The notes: a model not told the origin generated them from the sequence alone. Numbered from the stretch's first letter, positions 45,570-55,477 are shown. The stretch: DNA of 64,000 bases from Rhodobiaceae bacterium (GCA_020637895.1 JACKJP010000002.1:1119923-1183922), one strand, 5' to 3'. Made by a program: numbers and translations.

Positions 45570-46787
45570 ATGGCAACTGAAATCCGCGTACCGACACTCG
45601 GCGAATCGGTCACCGAAGCGACCGTCGGACAATGGTTCAAGAAGCCCGGCGAGGTCGTCTCGCAGGATGAGCCGCTCGTCGAACTGGAAACCGACAAGGT
45701 GACCGTCGAGGTGCCCGCACCGGCGTCCGGAACGCTGGCGGAAATCCTCGTCGCCGAAGGCGAGACCGTCGAGGTCGGCGCACTGCTCGGCCAGCTGCAG
45801 GCCGGCGGCGCCGCAAAGGTGGCGGCCAAGGAGACCAAGGCGGAAGCCAGGCCGGCCGAGAAGAAAGCCGAGGCGCCCAAGGCTGCCGCGGGGGCCACAT
45901 CCATGCCGGCTGCACCGTCGGCGGCCAGAATGATGAAGGAACAGGGGATCGACCCGGCATCCGTTGCCGGATCGGGCAAGCGCGGCCAGGTTCTCAAGGG
46001 CGACGTCATCGATGCCATGGTCGGCGGCGGCAAGGCAGCATCGCAGCCGGCTCCGGCTGCGCGCGGGCCGGTGCCGCAGGAAGACGAGGCGCGCGAGGAA
46101 CGCGTGCGGATGACGAAGCTTCGCCAGACCATCGCGCGACGCCTGAAAGATGCCCAGAACACGGCCGCGATGCTGACCACCTTCAACGAGGTGGACATGA
46201 AGGCGGTGATGGATCTGCGTTCGTCCTACAAGGATCTGTTCGAGAAGAAGCACGGCGTGAAGCTCGGATTCATGGGCTTTTTCGTCAAGGCCGTCTGTCA
46301 CGCGCTCAAGGAAGTTCCCGCCGTCAATGCCGAGATCGACGGCACCGACGTCGTCTACAAGAATTTCGCCCATATCGGCGTGGCCGTCGGTACCGACAAG
46401 GGACTGGTCGTGCCGGTTGTGCGCGATGCGGACCGGATGTCGATCGCCGAGATCGAGGCGACCATCGCCGACTTCGGCATGCGCGCAAGAGACGGCGATC
46501 TGAAGCTCGAGGAGATGCAGGGCGGTACCTTCACCATCTCCAATGGTGGCGTCTATGGCTCGCTGATGTCGGCGCCCATCCTCAACGCGCCGCAGTCGGG
46601 CATTCTGGGCATGCACAAGATCCAGGAGCGGCCGATGGCGATCGGCGGGCAGGTCGTCATCCGCCCGATGATGTATCTGGCGCTGTCCTACGATCACCGG
46701 ATCGTCGACGGCAAGGAGGCGGTGACGTTCCTTGTACGCGTCAAGGAAAGCCTGGAAGACCCGCAGCGTCTGATCCTGGACCTTTAG
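45570..46787 (+). CDS. sucB: 2-oxoglutarate dehydrogenase E2 component SucB (dihydrolipoamide succinyltransferase)
   Basis: E2 core carrying one lipoyl domain. The 405-residue product has lipoyl lysine 43 in LELETDKVTVEVPAPASG, a Lys/Ala/Glu-rich linker (about residues 85-115), a peripheral-subunit-binding domain (SAARMMKEQGIDPASVAGSG) and the catalytic domain ending in the active site LALSYDHRIVDGKEAVTF. Ribosome site GGAGAAGAC ahead of ATG 45570; the ORF to 45507 begins inside sucA. Confidence 0.97.
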   Translation: MATEIRVPTLGESVTEATVGQWFKKPGEVVSQDEPLVELETDKVTVEVPAPASGTLAEILVAEGETVEVGALLGQLQAGGAAKVAAKETKAEARPAEKKAEAPKAAAGATSMPAAPSAARMMKEQGIDPASVAGSGKRGQVLKGDVIDAMVGGGKAASQPAPAARGPVPQEDEAREERVRMTKLRQTIARRLKDAQNTAAMLTTFNEVDMKAVMDLRSSYKDLFEKKHGVKLGFMGFFVKAVCHALKEVPAVNAEIDGTDVVYKNFAHIGVAVGTDKGLVVPVVRDADRMSIAEIEATIADFGMRARDGDLKLEEMQGGTFTISNGGVYGSLMSAPILNAPQSGILGMHKIQERPMAIGGQVVIRPMMYLALSYDHRIVDGKEAVTFLVRVKESLEDPQRLILDL

Positions 46788-46814
46788 GTCTTACGCGACC
46801 AACTGGAGGCATCA

Positions 46815-48218
46815 ATGGCCTACGATCTCATTGTCATCGGCAGCGGTCCGGGCGGCTATGTCTGCGCGATCCGGGCGGCACAGCTGGGGCTCAAGGTCGC
46901 CGTCGTCGAGAAGCGCGCGACCCATGGCGGAACCTGCCTCAATGTCGGCTGCATCCCGTCCAAGGCGATGCTTCATGCATCCGAAGCCTTCGAACATGCC
47001 GGCCACGGGCTGGAAGCCCTTGGCGTCAAGGTCGCCGCGCCCAAGCTCGATATGAAGGCAATGATGGCGCACAAGGACGCGACGGTGAAATCGAACGTCG
47101 ATGGCGTCGCATTCCTGTTCAAGAAGAACAAGATCGAGGCGTTTCGCGGCACAGGCAAGATCCTCGGCGTGGGCAAGGTCGAGGTAACGCCTGAAAAGGG
47201 CGACAAGTCGGTGCTGGAAACCAAGGCCATCGTGATCGCGACCGGTTCGGACGTCGCGTCCCTGCCGGCGATCGAAATCGACGAAAAAACCATCGTCAGC
47301 TCCACCGGCGCACTTGAGCTTGCCAAGGTTCCCAAGAAGCTCGCCGTCATCGGCGCGGGCGTGATCGGGCTTGAGCTCGGCTCAGTCTGGCGGCGCCTCG
47401 GGTCCGAGGTCGTCGTGATCGAATATCTCGACCGCATCCTTCCCGGCGTCGATAGCGACGTTGCCAAGCAGTTCCAGCGCATGCTCAAGAAGCAGGGCAT
47501 CGAGTTCAAGCTCGGCAGCAAGGTCAACGCGGTGGAGAAGACGAAATCAGGCCTGAAGGTCACGGTCGAGCCGGCCGGCGGGGAAGCGGCCGCTGAGACC
47601 GTAGACGCCGATATCGTGCTCGTCGCGATTGGACGGAAGCCGTTCACCGAGGGGCTGGGGCTGGCAGAAGCCGGCGTCGAGCTCGACGAGCGCGGCCGGG
47701 TCAAGACCGACGGGCACTACCAGACGAATATTCCCGGCATTTATGCCATTGGCGATGTCATCGCCGGGCCGATGCTGGCGCACAAGGCGGAGGACGAGGG
47801 CGTCGCTGTAGCGGAAATCCTCGCCGGGCAGGCCGGTCACGTGAACTACGATGTGATCCCGGGCGTTGTCTACACATCGCCCGAGGTCGCCTGGGTCGGC
47901 CGCAGCGAAGAGGAGCTCAAGGCCGCCGGGATCGATTATAATGTCGGGAAGTTCCCCTTCACGGCGAATGGCCGCGCGCGAGCGATGAACCAGACGGAAG
48001 GCTTCGTCAAAGTGCTGGCGGATGCCAAATCCGACCGCGTGCTTGGCGTCCACATCGTCGGCTTCGGCGCTGGCGAAATGATCCACGAGGCCGCCGTCCT
48101 GATGGAATTCGGCGGTTCGTCGGAGGACCTGGCCCGTACCTGCCATGCCCATCCGACGATGTCGGAGGCGGTGAAGGAAGCAGCCATGGGTGTCGCCAAG
48201 CGGTCCATCCACATCTGA
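46815..48218 (+). CDS. lpd: Dihydrolipoyl dehydrogenase Lpd (E3)
   Basis: Flavoprotein reoxidising lipoamide for the 2-oxoglutarate complex. The 467-residue product has FAD-binding IVIGSGPGGYVCAIRAAQLG, redox disulfide GTCLNVGCIPSKAML (Cys41 and Cys46), NAD-binding VIGAGVIGLELGSVWRRLG and the C-terminal catalytic His in TCHAHPTMSEAVKEAAMG. Last catalytic gene of the suc cluster. Confidence 0.97.
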   Translation: MAYDLIVIGSGPGGYVCAIRAAQLGLKVAVVEKRATHGGTCLNVGCIPSKAMLHASEAFEHAGHGLEALGVKVAAPKLDMKAMMAHKDATVKSNVDGVAFLFKKNKIEAFRGTGKILGVGKVEVTPEKGDKSVLETKAIVIATGSDVASLPAIEIDEKTIVSSTGALELAKVPKKLAVIGAGVIGLELGSVWRRLGSEVVVIEYLDRILPGVDSDVAKQFQRMLKKQGIEFKLGSKVNAVEKTKSGLKVTVEPAGGEAAAETVDADIVLVAIGRKPFTEGLGLAEAGVELDERGRVKTDGHYQTNIPGIYAIGDVIAGPMLAHKAEDEGVAVAEILAGQAGHVNYDVIPGVVYTSPEVAWVGRSEEELKAAGIDYNVGKFPFTANGRARAMNQTEGFVKVLADAKSDRVLGVHIVGFGAGEMIHEAAVLMEFGGSSEDLARTCHAHPTMSEAVKEAAMGVAKRSIHI

Positions 48219-48227
48219 CGCGCCGAC

Positions 48228-48428
48228 ATGCGAAGCCTCGTCATCGGCCTGTTCTCGATCATCTGTCTTGCCTGTATCGTCGCCGTGGCCATGGTCGCCC
48301 ATGAACTTGTCCTCCGGGCGACCGGATCGGAGATCGCGGCGCTGTCCGCCACTTTTGCGCTGACTGCGGGTGCTGCGGCAGCGCTCGGTATTCTTGTGCG
48401 CCGCGCGCGCAGCGAAACGCGGCAATAA
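48228..48428 (+). CDS. Small membrane protein, two hydrophobic segments, unknown
   Basis: A 66-residue protein (MRSLVIGLFSIICLACIVAV, then ATFALTAGAAAALGILVRRA) with two membrane helices and a basic tail. It begins 10 bases after lpd, consistent with cotranscription. I recognise no family. Small tail-end genes of this type are common after the suc operon, but the function is unknown. Confidence 0.55.
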   Translation: MRSLVIGLFSIICLACIVAVAMVAHELVLRATGSEIAALSATFALTAGAAAALGILVRRARSETRQ

Positions 48429-48531
48429 GCCGCCCGACAGCTTTAGCGCTGTCATCCCCGCTTTGCCGGGCAACGGGTTCCAGGACATGACCGGTCCTCG
48501 GATTACATTCCTGTCATCTCGATGTTTTTTC

Positions 48532-48556
48532 GGAACAACCCGCCGCGCAGGCCGTT
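48532..48556 (+). promoter_or_regulatory. EcfG-type (general stress response) promoter match
   Basis: GGAAC (48532-48536), a 16-base spacer, then CGTT (48553-48556). This is the consensus of alphaproteobacterial EcfG sigma factors (GGAAC-N16/17-CGTT). It would start transcription about 90 bases before the downstream exported protein gene. Confidence 0.6.
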
Positions 48557-48656
48557 GCGCTTCCATCGCTTCTTCGAAATGTCGGAAAGCGCTGACGCAG
48601 ACGGAAAGACCGCGTCCAAGGGGGCCAATCAGATCCAAGCAGTGAGGAGATTTCCT

Positions 48657-49139
48657 ATGACCTTTATCAAGAAAATGCCGGCCCTCGTTACGGCGGCCGT
48701 ACTTGCAACCAGCGCGTTCGCACTGACCGCCAATGCACAGAGCGTCGGCGCCGGCGCGAGCAGCGACACGGGTGTAGGCGTGTCCGTCGGCGGTACGTCG
48801 GTCGGTGGCAGCGCCAGCACTGGAACAGGTATCAATGCCGGTACGAGCGGTGCGTCCGCCGGAACCAGCGCCTCGGCGTCTGGCTCGGCAAGCGCGTCCA
48901 CGCCCGGTTCGATCGACGCGATCGCACAGGCTGTGGCCCCTGAAGGCAACACCGGAGCGACTGTTTCAGCCCAGAACCAGCAGGCAATCGAAGCCCAGGT
49001 GCAGGCGCTCAACCCCGATCAGCTCGCACAGCTGAAGAAGGAATGCGCGAGCATGAGCGCGATGGGTAGCGCCAAGATGGGCGACAAGGCCCACGCGGAC
49101 ACCGCGTTGAAGGCGGCCATCTGCCAGGCTGCCGGCTAA
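48657..49139 (+). CDS. Exported low-complexity Gly/Ser/Ala/Thr-rich protein
   Basis: A 160-residue protein with signal peptide MTFIKKMPALVTAAVLATSA, ending FALTANA, and a low-complexity region of Gly, Ser, Ala and Thr (about residues 29-83). A helical C-terminal part follows (ALNPDQLAQLKKECASMSAM, KAAICQAAG) with two cysteines that could pair. Function unknown. It sits behind an EcfG-like promoter and before a strong terminator, so it is a single stress-regulated gene in this reading. The start follows TGAGGAG. Confidence 0.7.
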   Translation: MTFIKKMPALVTAAVLATSAFALTANAQSVGAGASSDTGVGVSVGGTSVGGSASTGTGINAGTSGASAGTSASASGSASASTPGSIDAIAQAVAPEGNTGATVSAQNQQAIEAQVQALNPDQLAQLKKECASMSAMGSAKMGDKAHADTALKAAICQAAG

Positions 49140-49165
49140 AACCGGAACCATCCGAGTATAAGGAC

Positions 49166-49194
49166 AGGGCGGTCGCTTCGCGGCCGCCCTTTTC
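49166..49194 (+). terminator. Rho-independent terminator after the exported protein gene
   Basis: AGGGCGGTCG pairs with CGGCCGCCCT around a CTTCG loop, with one T/G wobble or mismatch, and TTTT follows. It separates this gene from the urease operon. Confidence 0.8.
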
Positions 49195-49219
49195 GTTTGG
49201 CCTCATGCCGGCCGCGCAA

Positions 49220-49236
49220 CCGGCATTGTGCTTGCA
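49220..49236 (+). promoter_or_regulatory. Sigma-54 (RpoN) promoter match upstream of ureD
   Basis: CCGGCATTGTGCTTGCA has GG (49222-49223) and GC (49234-49235) separated by exactly ten bases, the invariant -24/-12 geometry. It matches YTGGCACGNNNNTTGCW with a few mismatches in the -24 box. Transcription would start about 24 bases before the ureD ATG at 49271. Confidence 0.5.
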
Positions 49237-49270
49237 TCGGAGCGAAGCCGTTGAAACTATCGGGATCGCC

Positions 49271-50113
49271 ATGGACGCTTCGACGCACCTGAAACTGCAG
49301 CGCACCAGCGGGACCGCACGCGTCCGCGTCATCCCGTCGGCGGGCGCAACCCGGCTCGACGTCCTCTATCAGGAGGGCGCGGCGAAGATCCGGCTCCCGC
49401 GCGACAGACGCCGGATCTGGGCCGAAGCGGTCCTCATCAATACGGCCGGCGGGCTGACCGGCGGCGACAGTATCTGCTGGGAGGCGGAAGCGGCGGCGGG
49501 CGCTACGCTGGTGCTGACCACACAGGCCTGCGAGAAGGTCTATCGCGCATCGAGCGGCATTGCTGACGTCGAAGCCAGGCTCATTGCCGGCGAAGGCGCC
49601 CATCTCGCCTGGCTGCCGCAGGAGACAATCCTCTTTAACGAAAGCGCGCTTTCCCGCCGGATCGATGTGGATCTTGCGGCAAATGCGACCTGCCTCATCC
49701 TCGAACCGGTCATCTTCGGACGGCAGGCGATGGGCGAGGAAGTTCGAGAAACGATGCTGCGCGACAGATGGCGGGTGCGGTGTGGCGGCGCGCTCGTTCA
49801 TGCCGAGGATCTGCGGGTGGAAGGCGATGCGGCGTCATTGATGAAGCGCGGCGCGATCGGTGCTGGCGCCGGTGCAATGGCCAGCCTTCTATATATTGGC
49901 GCCGATGCCGAAGACCGGCTTTGCGGCGTTCGTTCGTTTCTGGAAGGATATGCGGATGGCCGTGCGGGTGCGAATGCATGGCGTTGTGGCGGAACTGGCA
50001 AGCTTCTTGCCAGAATTCTAGCCAAAGACGGATTTTCGTTGCGGCGCGTTGTGATGCCGCTCGCGGAAATGCTCAATCGGCAGGCAGGTCTGCCTAGGAT
50101 TTGGACAAACTAG
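49271..50113 (+). CDS. ureD: Urease accessory protein UreD
   Basis: Scaffold that, with UreF and UreG, delivers nickel to the urease apoenzyme. The 280-residue product has the family marks ARVRVIPSAGATRLDVLYQE, VLINTAGGLTGGDSICWEAE and LVLTTQACEKVYRASSGIAD. I start at MDASTHLKLQRTSG (49271); an in-frame ATG at 49205 would lie upstream of the sigma-54 promoter match and adds unconserved residues. First gene of the urease operon. Confidence 0.94.
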   Translation: MDASTHLKLQRTSGTARVRVIPSAGATRLDVLYQEGAAKIRLPRDRRRIWAEAVLINTAGGLTGGDSICWEAEAAAGATLVLTTQACEKVYRASSGIADVEARLIAGEGAHLAWLPQETILFNESALSRRIDVDLAANATCLILEPVIFGRQAMGEEVRETMLRDRWRVRCGGALVHAEDLRVEGDAASLMKRGAIGAGAGAMASLLYIGADAEDRLCGVRSFLEGYADGRAGANAWRCGGTGKLLARILAKDGFSLRRVVMPLAEMLNRQAGLPRIWTN

Positions 50114-50140
50114 AAGAACAAGCAGCGGGCAGATCTGACG

Positions 50141-50443
50141 ATGCAGTTAACGCCGAGGGAAAAGGACAAGCTTCTCATTTCGATGGCCGCGATGGTTGCC
50201 AGGCGGCGGCTGGAGCGAGGCGTGAAGCTCAACCATCCGGAGGCGATTGCCCTGATCACCGATTTTGTCGTCGAAGGCGCCCGAGATGGGCGCTCGGTCG
50301 CCGAACTGATGGAAGCGGGCGCCCACGTGATCACCCGCGCGCAGGTGATGGAGGGCGTTGCCGAGATGATCCATGACGTACAGGTCGAGGCCACCTTTCC
50401 CGATGGCACCAAGCTGGTGACCGTTCACGAACCCATTCGCTAG
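50141..50443 (+). CDS. ureA: Urease gamma subunit UreA
   Basis: Structural subunit of urease. The 100-residue product MQLTPREKDKLLISMAAMVA, then KLNHPEAIALITDFVVEGAR and MIHDVQVEATFPDGTKLVTV, is the canonical UreA at standard length. It follows ureD by 27 bases. Separate gamma (UreA) and beta (UreB) genes show the bacterial three-gene urease form. Confidence 0.97.
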   Translation: MQLTPREKDKLLISMAAMVARRRLERGVKLNHPEAIALITDFVVEGARDGRSVAELMEAGAHVITRAQVMEGVAEMIHDVQVEATFPDGTKLVTVHEPIR

Positions 50444-50477
50444 CCGCCCTGAAAATCCAAGAACAGGAAGAACGAAC

Positions 50478-51065
50478 ATGAAGCGTCTCATTCTCACCGG
50501 CATCGCCCTTGTGGCATCGACCGCGCCCGCCTTTGCCCATTACGGTCATCCCGGGCATGACTCTCTTGTCTCGGGCTTCCTGCATCCGATGACTGGCGCC
50601 GATCACGTGCTTGCCATGGTGGCAGTCGGTCTATGGGCGGCGCTGCTCGGAGGGCGGGCCTTGTGGCTGGTGCCCTCGGCGTTCGTCGCGACGATGGTCG
50701 CCGGCTTCGCTTTCGCGCTTGCCGGTGGTGCATTGCCGCTGGTGGAACCGACAATCCTCGCCTCCGTCGTCACGCTTGGCGTGCTGGTCGCGCTGGCCGT
50801 CCGCGTTCCGGCCGGCATCGGTATGGCGGTCGCCGGCTTCTTCGCGCTGTTCCACGGTTATGCGCACGGGACCGAGATGGCGGCAGGCAGCGGGCTTTCC
50901 TACATGGCGGGCTTTGCGTTCGCGACCGCAGCGCTGCATGGTGTCGGCCTTGCGGCAGGCCTTGGGCTGACGCGGCTTTTCGACGGCCAGTCCGCCTCGA
51001 CCGCATCGCGCATCGCAGGTGTCGCCACTGCCGCGGGCGGTCTCTACCTAGCCATCGCCGGTTGA
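50478..51065 (+). CDS. HupE/UreJ-family protein, probable nickel permease
   Basis: A 195-residue membrane protein with a signal-like N-terminus (MKRLILTGIALVASTAPAFA) followed by a His-rich start HYGHPGHDSLVSGFLHPMTG and ADHVLAMVAVGLWAALLGGR, which is the HupE/UreJ signature. Five to six further membrane helices follow. The family includes nickel or cobalt importers next to urease and hydrogenase genes. Position between ureA and ureB supports nickel supply for urease. Confidence 0.88.
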   Translation: MKRLILTGIALVASTAPAFAHYGHPGHDSLVSGFLHPMTGADHVLAMVAVGLWAALLGGRALWLVPSAFVATMVAGFAFALAGGALPLVEPTILASVVTLGVLVALAVRVPAGIGMAVAGFFALFHGYAHGTEMAAGSGLSYMAGFAFATAALHGVGLAAGLGLTRLFDGQSASTASRIAGVATAAGGLYLAIAG

Positions 51066-51076
51066 GGGGCCAGGCC

Positions 51077-51382
51077 ATGATCCCCGGCGAGATCATCACG
51101 CCAGACGAATCCATCGAACTTAACGCTGGCGCGGCCACCGTGACCGTCATGGTTGCAAACACGGGTGACCGTCCGGTGCAGGTCGGTTCTCACTATCATT
51201 TCGCGGAGACCAATCCCTCGCTCGATTTCGACAGGGCGAAGGCGCGGGGCATGCGACTCGATATCGCTGCGGGTACGGCGGTGCGTTTCGAACCCGGCCA
51301 GTCGAGAGAAGTCACGCTGGTGCCGCTTGGCGGCGGGCGCACGGTCTACGGATTCAGACAGGAAGTCATGGGGGGCCTGTGA
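51077..51382 (+). CDS. ureB: Urease beta subunit UreB
   Basis: Structural subunit, 101 residues, starting MIPGEIITPDESIELNAGAA. It contains VANTGDRPVQVGSHYHFAET, NPSLDFDRAKARGMRLDIAA and GGGRTVYGFRQEVMG, all standard. The longer overlapping ORF from 50633 is not the gene. It is separated from ureC by an orphan gene of different base composition. Confidence 0.97.
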   Translation: MIPGEIITPDESIELNAGAATVTVMVANTGDRPVQVGSHYHFAETNPSLDFDRAKARGMRLDIAAGTAVRFEPGQSREVTLVPLGGGRTVYGFRQEVMGGL

Positions 51383-51422
51383 TAGTAGCGATTTCCAAAC
51401 AGTTTGGTCATCGGAGGGGAAA

Positions 51423-51740
51423 ATGCTGGGTTTTCTCAATAAATTGGCGGCGAAAGAGCATATAAAGCTGATGTATCAGAATTACCGCGCGGCTACTTTT
51501 TTGCACGGGTTTGAGCCAGAGCTAGCTCAGATAGCCCTGCGTCAAGTTGAGAGTCTTCAATTGATTTGGGCCCCAGGAAAAGTATTTCCGGCCGAAGTCG
51601 CGAAGAGCCTCATGAATACCAATAGAGCGCTCCGAAGGGCATATGACGGGCGCCGCTATATGGGATTGAAATCTTTCGATCAGGAGTTCCAGCCCATACT
51701 CGGCTGGAAAGACTACTACAAATCGTTTGACTTGGGATAG
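51423..51740 (+). CDS. Orphan small protein between ureB and ureC, low GC
   Basis: A 105-residue soluble protein (MLGFLNKLAAKEHIKLMYQN to WKDYYKSFDLG) with a good ribosome site (GGAGGGG) six bases before its ATG. I recognise no family. By hand count it is about 48 percent GC, whereas a 60-base sample of ureC is near 68 percent, and it uses codons such as ATA and AGA that are rare around it. It ends three bases before ureC starts, so it is translated within the operon. It looks like an acquired or fast-changing insert. Confidence 0.6.
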   Translation: MLGFLNKLAAKEHIKLMYQNYRAATFLHGFEPELAQIALRQVESLQLIWAPGKVFPAEVAKSLMNTNRALRRAYDGRRYMGLKSFDQEFQPILGWKDYYKSFDLG

Positions 51741-51743
51741 CTC

Positions 51744-53456
<1,713 letters not shown>

Positions 53457-53463
53457 GAGCTTC

Positions 53464-53940
53464 ATGAAAGCCACTGCTGTAACGCGTCACTACCATCACA
53501 AGGCCGGCACGATCACGCTGGATGAGACGGCTCGGCACCGGCGGCGCATGGCTTTCACATCGGATAACGGGATCGCCTTTCTACTCGATCTGCCGCAGGC
53601 AGTTCTGCTGCGCCATGGCGACGGGCTGGTGCTGGAAGACGGGCGCGTCATCCAGGTTCTGGCCGAACCCGAAGCGCTGCTGGAGATCCGTGGCCGCGAC
53701 GCCCGGCACCTGACGGCGCTCGCCTGGCAGATCGGCAACCGGCACCTTGCCGCACAGATTTTCGAGGATCGGATCCTCATCCGCCGCGATCATGTCATCG
53801 CGGCGATGCTGGAAGGCCTCGGTGCAATGACAAAAGAAATAAGCGCTCCTTTCGATCCGGAAGGCGGCGCATATGGAGGACGTCACGAGGGCCATCATCA
53901 TCACGATCATCACCAAGAGGGGATGCATCACCATGACTGA
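53464..53940 (+). CDS. ureE: Urease accessory protein UreE with His-rich tail
   Basis: Nickel-delivery metallochaperone. The 158-residue product has the ALAWQIGNRHLAAQIFEDRI peptide-binding/metal-site segment and RRDHVIAAMLEGLGA. It ends in a His-rich tail (HEGHHHHDHHQEGMHHHD) that binds nickel. The tail lies over the start of ureF: ATG 53933 of ureF overlaps the ureE stop by eight bases. Confidence 0.95.
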   Translation: MKATAVTRHYHHKAGTITLDETARHRRRMAFTSDNGIAFLLDLPQAVLLRHGDGLVLEDGRVIQVLAEPEALLEIRGRDARHLTALAWQIGNRHLAAQIFEDRILIRRDHVIAAMLEGLGAMTKEISAPFDPEGGAYGGRHEGHHHHDHHQEGMHHHD

Positions 53941-54581
53941 CACGGCCTCATTTATCAGGATCATGACCTGGCTTTCGCCCACCTTCCCGGTCGGCTCCTT
54001 CAATTTTTCCGGCGGGCTGGAACAGGCTGTCGCGATGGAAACCGTCTACAACGCAGTCGCTCCGCGACTATCGGCGTCATGACGCTTAGCGCCAGCTGGG
54101 TTTTGACGCGGTGCTGTTCGCGGCCGCACGGCGGGCTGCGAGCGAGGCGATGCCGCGCGAATAATGAACTCACGCACCGGCGCCGGCACCCGCCAGAGCG
54201 CCATGCCGAAGACGACGGCGCAGGGCGCGCCTTCATCGAACCGCGAGGCGCAGCGAGCCTGTCGTCGAACGGCTCGCCAACCCGATCGCCTATCCCGTTG
54301 CGGTTGGCGCGGTAGCGGGAAGCTGGGGCATCGGTCTGCCGATGGCGCTTGCCGCCTGGCTCAACACCTATGCGGGAAATCTGGTTCAGGCCGCAATCCG
54401 CCTCTCGGTAACAGGGCAGGAAGGCGGCATCGCGATCATGGCGAGCCTTGAAGCGGTGGCGGCTGAAACGGCGAACCGCGCCGCCGGATCGACGCTTGAA
54501 GATCTGGGCAATAGTGCCATCCTCGCCGATATCGTTTCCATGAAGCACGACACGCTGGAACCAAGGCTTTTCCGTTCATGA
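53933..54581 (+). pseudogene. ureF: Urease accessory protein UreF, frameshifted in the N-terminal half
   Basis: UreF gates nickel loading with UreD and UreG. The start is canonical (MTDTASFIRIMTWLSPTFPV, GSFNFSGGLEQAVAMETVYN), then the frame breaks from about 54050. Remnants in other frames read FDAVLFAAARRAASEAMP. The C-terminal half reads cleanly as LPMALAAWLNTYAGNLVQAA, ASLEAVAAETANRAAGSTLE and SAILADIVSMKHDTLEPRLF. The stop overlaps ureG (ATGA). Several indels between 54050 and 54320 are needed to restore one frame. Neighbouring urease genes are intact, so sequence error is plausible; if real, urease maturation would be crippled. Confidence 0.85.
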
Positions 54582-55195
54582 GTCTTTCCGCCAACGGTCC
54601 GCTGCGCGTCGGCATCGGCGGCCCGGTGGGGACCGGCAAGACGACATTGACGGCGGAACTTTGCCGAACGCTGCGCGACGACTATTCCATCGCGGTGGTG
54701 ACCAACGACATCTATACGCGTGAAGATGCCGATGCGCTTGTGCGCATGCAGGCGCTTTCATCCGACCGGATAGCCGGCGTCGAGACCGGCGGCTGTCCGC
54801 ACACCGCCATCCGTGAGGATGCCTCGATCAATCTCCAGGCGATCGCCGACCTCAACGAGCGTTTCCCCGATCTCGATCTCGTCTTCATCGAATCCGGCGG
54901 CGACAATCTGGCGGCGACCTTCTCGCCCGATCTTGCCGACCTGACGATCTATGTCATTTCGGTCTGCCAGGGCGAGGACATTCCCCGCAAGGGCGGGCCG
55001 GCGATCACCCGCTCCGATCTGCTGCTGATCAACAAGTCCGATCTTGCCCCGCATGTCGGGGTCGACCTTGAAAGGATGCGGGAGGATGCCGGGAAGGCGC
55101 GGGCAGCGCGGCCCTTCATCTTTACAGATCTCAAGCGCCGTGAAGGCGTGGCCGAGATCGTTGCCTTCCTGAAGGCCCAAGGCGGATTGCGTTAA
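54578..55195 (+). CDS. ureG: Urease accessory GTPase UreG
   Basis: SIMIBI-class GTPase energising nickel insertion. The 205-residue product has P-loop GIGGPVGTGKTTLTAEL, the CPH metal-binding motif in GVETGGCPHTAIREDASINL, ESGGDNLAATFSPDLADLTI and NKSDLAPHVGVDL. Its ATG overlaps the ureF stop. Last gene of the operon. Confidence 0.97.
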   Translation: MSLSANGPLRVGIGGPVGTGKTTLTAELCRTLRDDYSIAVVTNDIYTREDADALVRMQALSSDRIAGVETGGCPHTAIREDASINLQAIADLNERFPDLDLVFIESGGDNLAATFSPDLADLTIYVISVCQGEDIPRKGGPAITRSDLLLINKSDLAPHVGVDLERMREDAGKARAARPFIFTDLKRREGVAEIVAFLKAQGGLR

Positions 55196-55288
55196 CAGCC
55201 GGTTTACTTTGGCGCCGGGGATTTAGCCATATCGCGGCACGGAGGCACCATTGGTGCCGATAGCAGCGTTCGATATGGCGCTGCAATG

Positions 55289-55305
55289 AGCACATTTTCC
55301 GTGCA
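55289..55305 (+). promoter_or_regulatory. Candidate NtrC binding site upstream of urtA
   Basis: AGCACATTTTCCGTGCA keeps the NtrC core GCAC-N7-GTGC (compare TGCACCA-N3-TGGTGCA). It lies about 170 bases upstream of the sigma-54 promoter, a usual enhancer distance. Confidence 0.5.
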
Positions 55306-55460
55306 AAAGAAAAAATGCCAAAAAAATAGGCAAAAATAGCTTACCCTGCGCAATACGTCATCATGCCCTCAAGATAGGCTAAATGACCACCCAGACGCCT
55401 CGGCGGCGGTAACGCCTTGGAATCGTGTCCAAATGGAGGCAACTCCCGTGCCCGTGCCGT

Positions 55461-55477
55461 TTGGCATGGCTCTTGCT
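55461..55477 (+). promoter_or_regulatory. Sigma-54 (RpoN) promoter for urtA
   Basis: TTGGCATGGCTCTTGCT matches the -24/-12 consensus YTGGCACGNNNNTTGCW with one mismatch, with GG and GC ten bases apart. The predicted start is about 30 bases before the urtA ATG at 55519. Confidence 0.75.

Noticed and set aside
55244..55258. GGCACCATTGGTGCC as a second NtrC site
   Set aside because: It is a perfect palindrome, but the GCAC and GTGC halves are 5 bases apart rather than 7, so it does not fit NtrC; kept only as a palindrome in the regulatory region.
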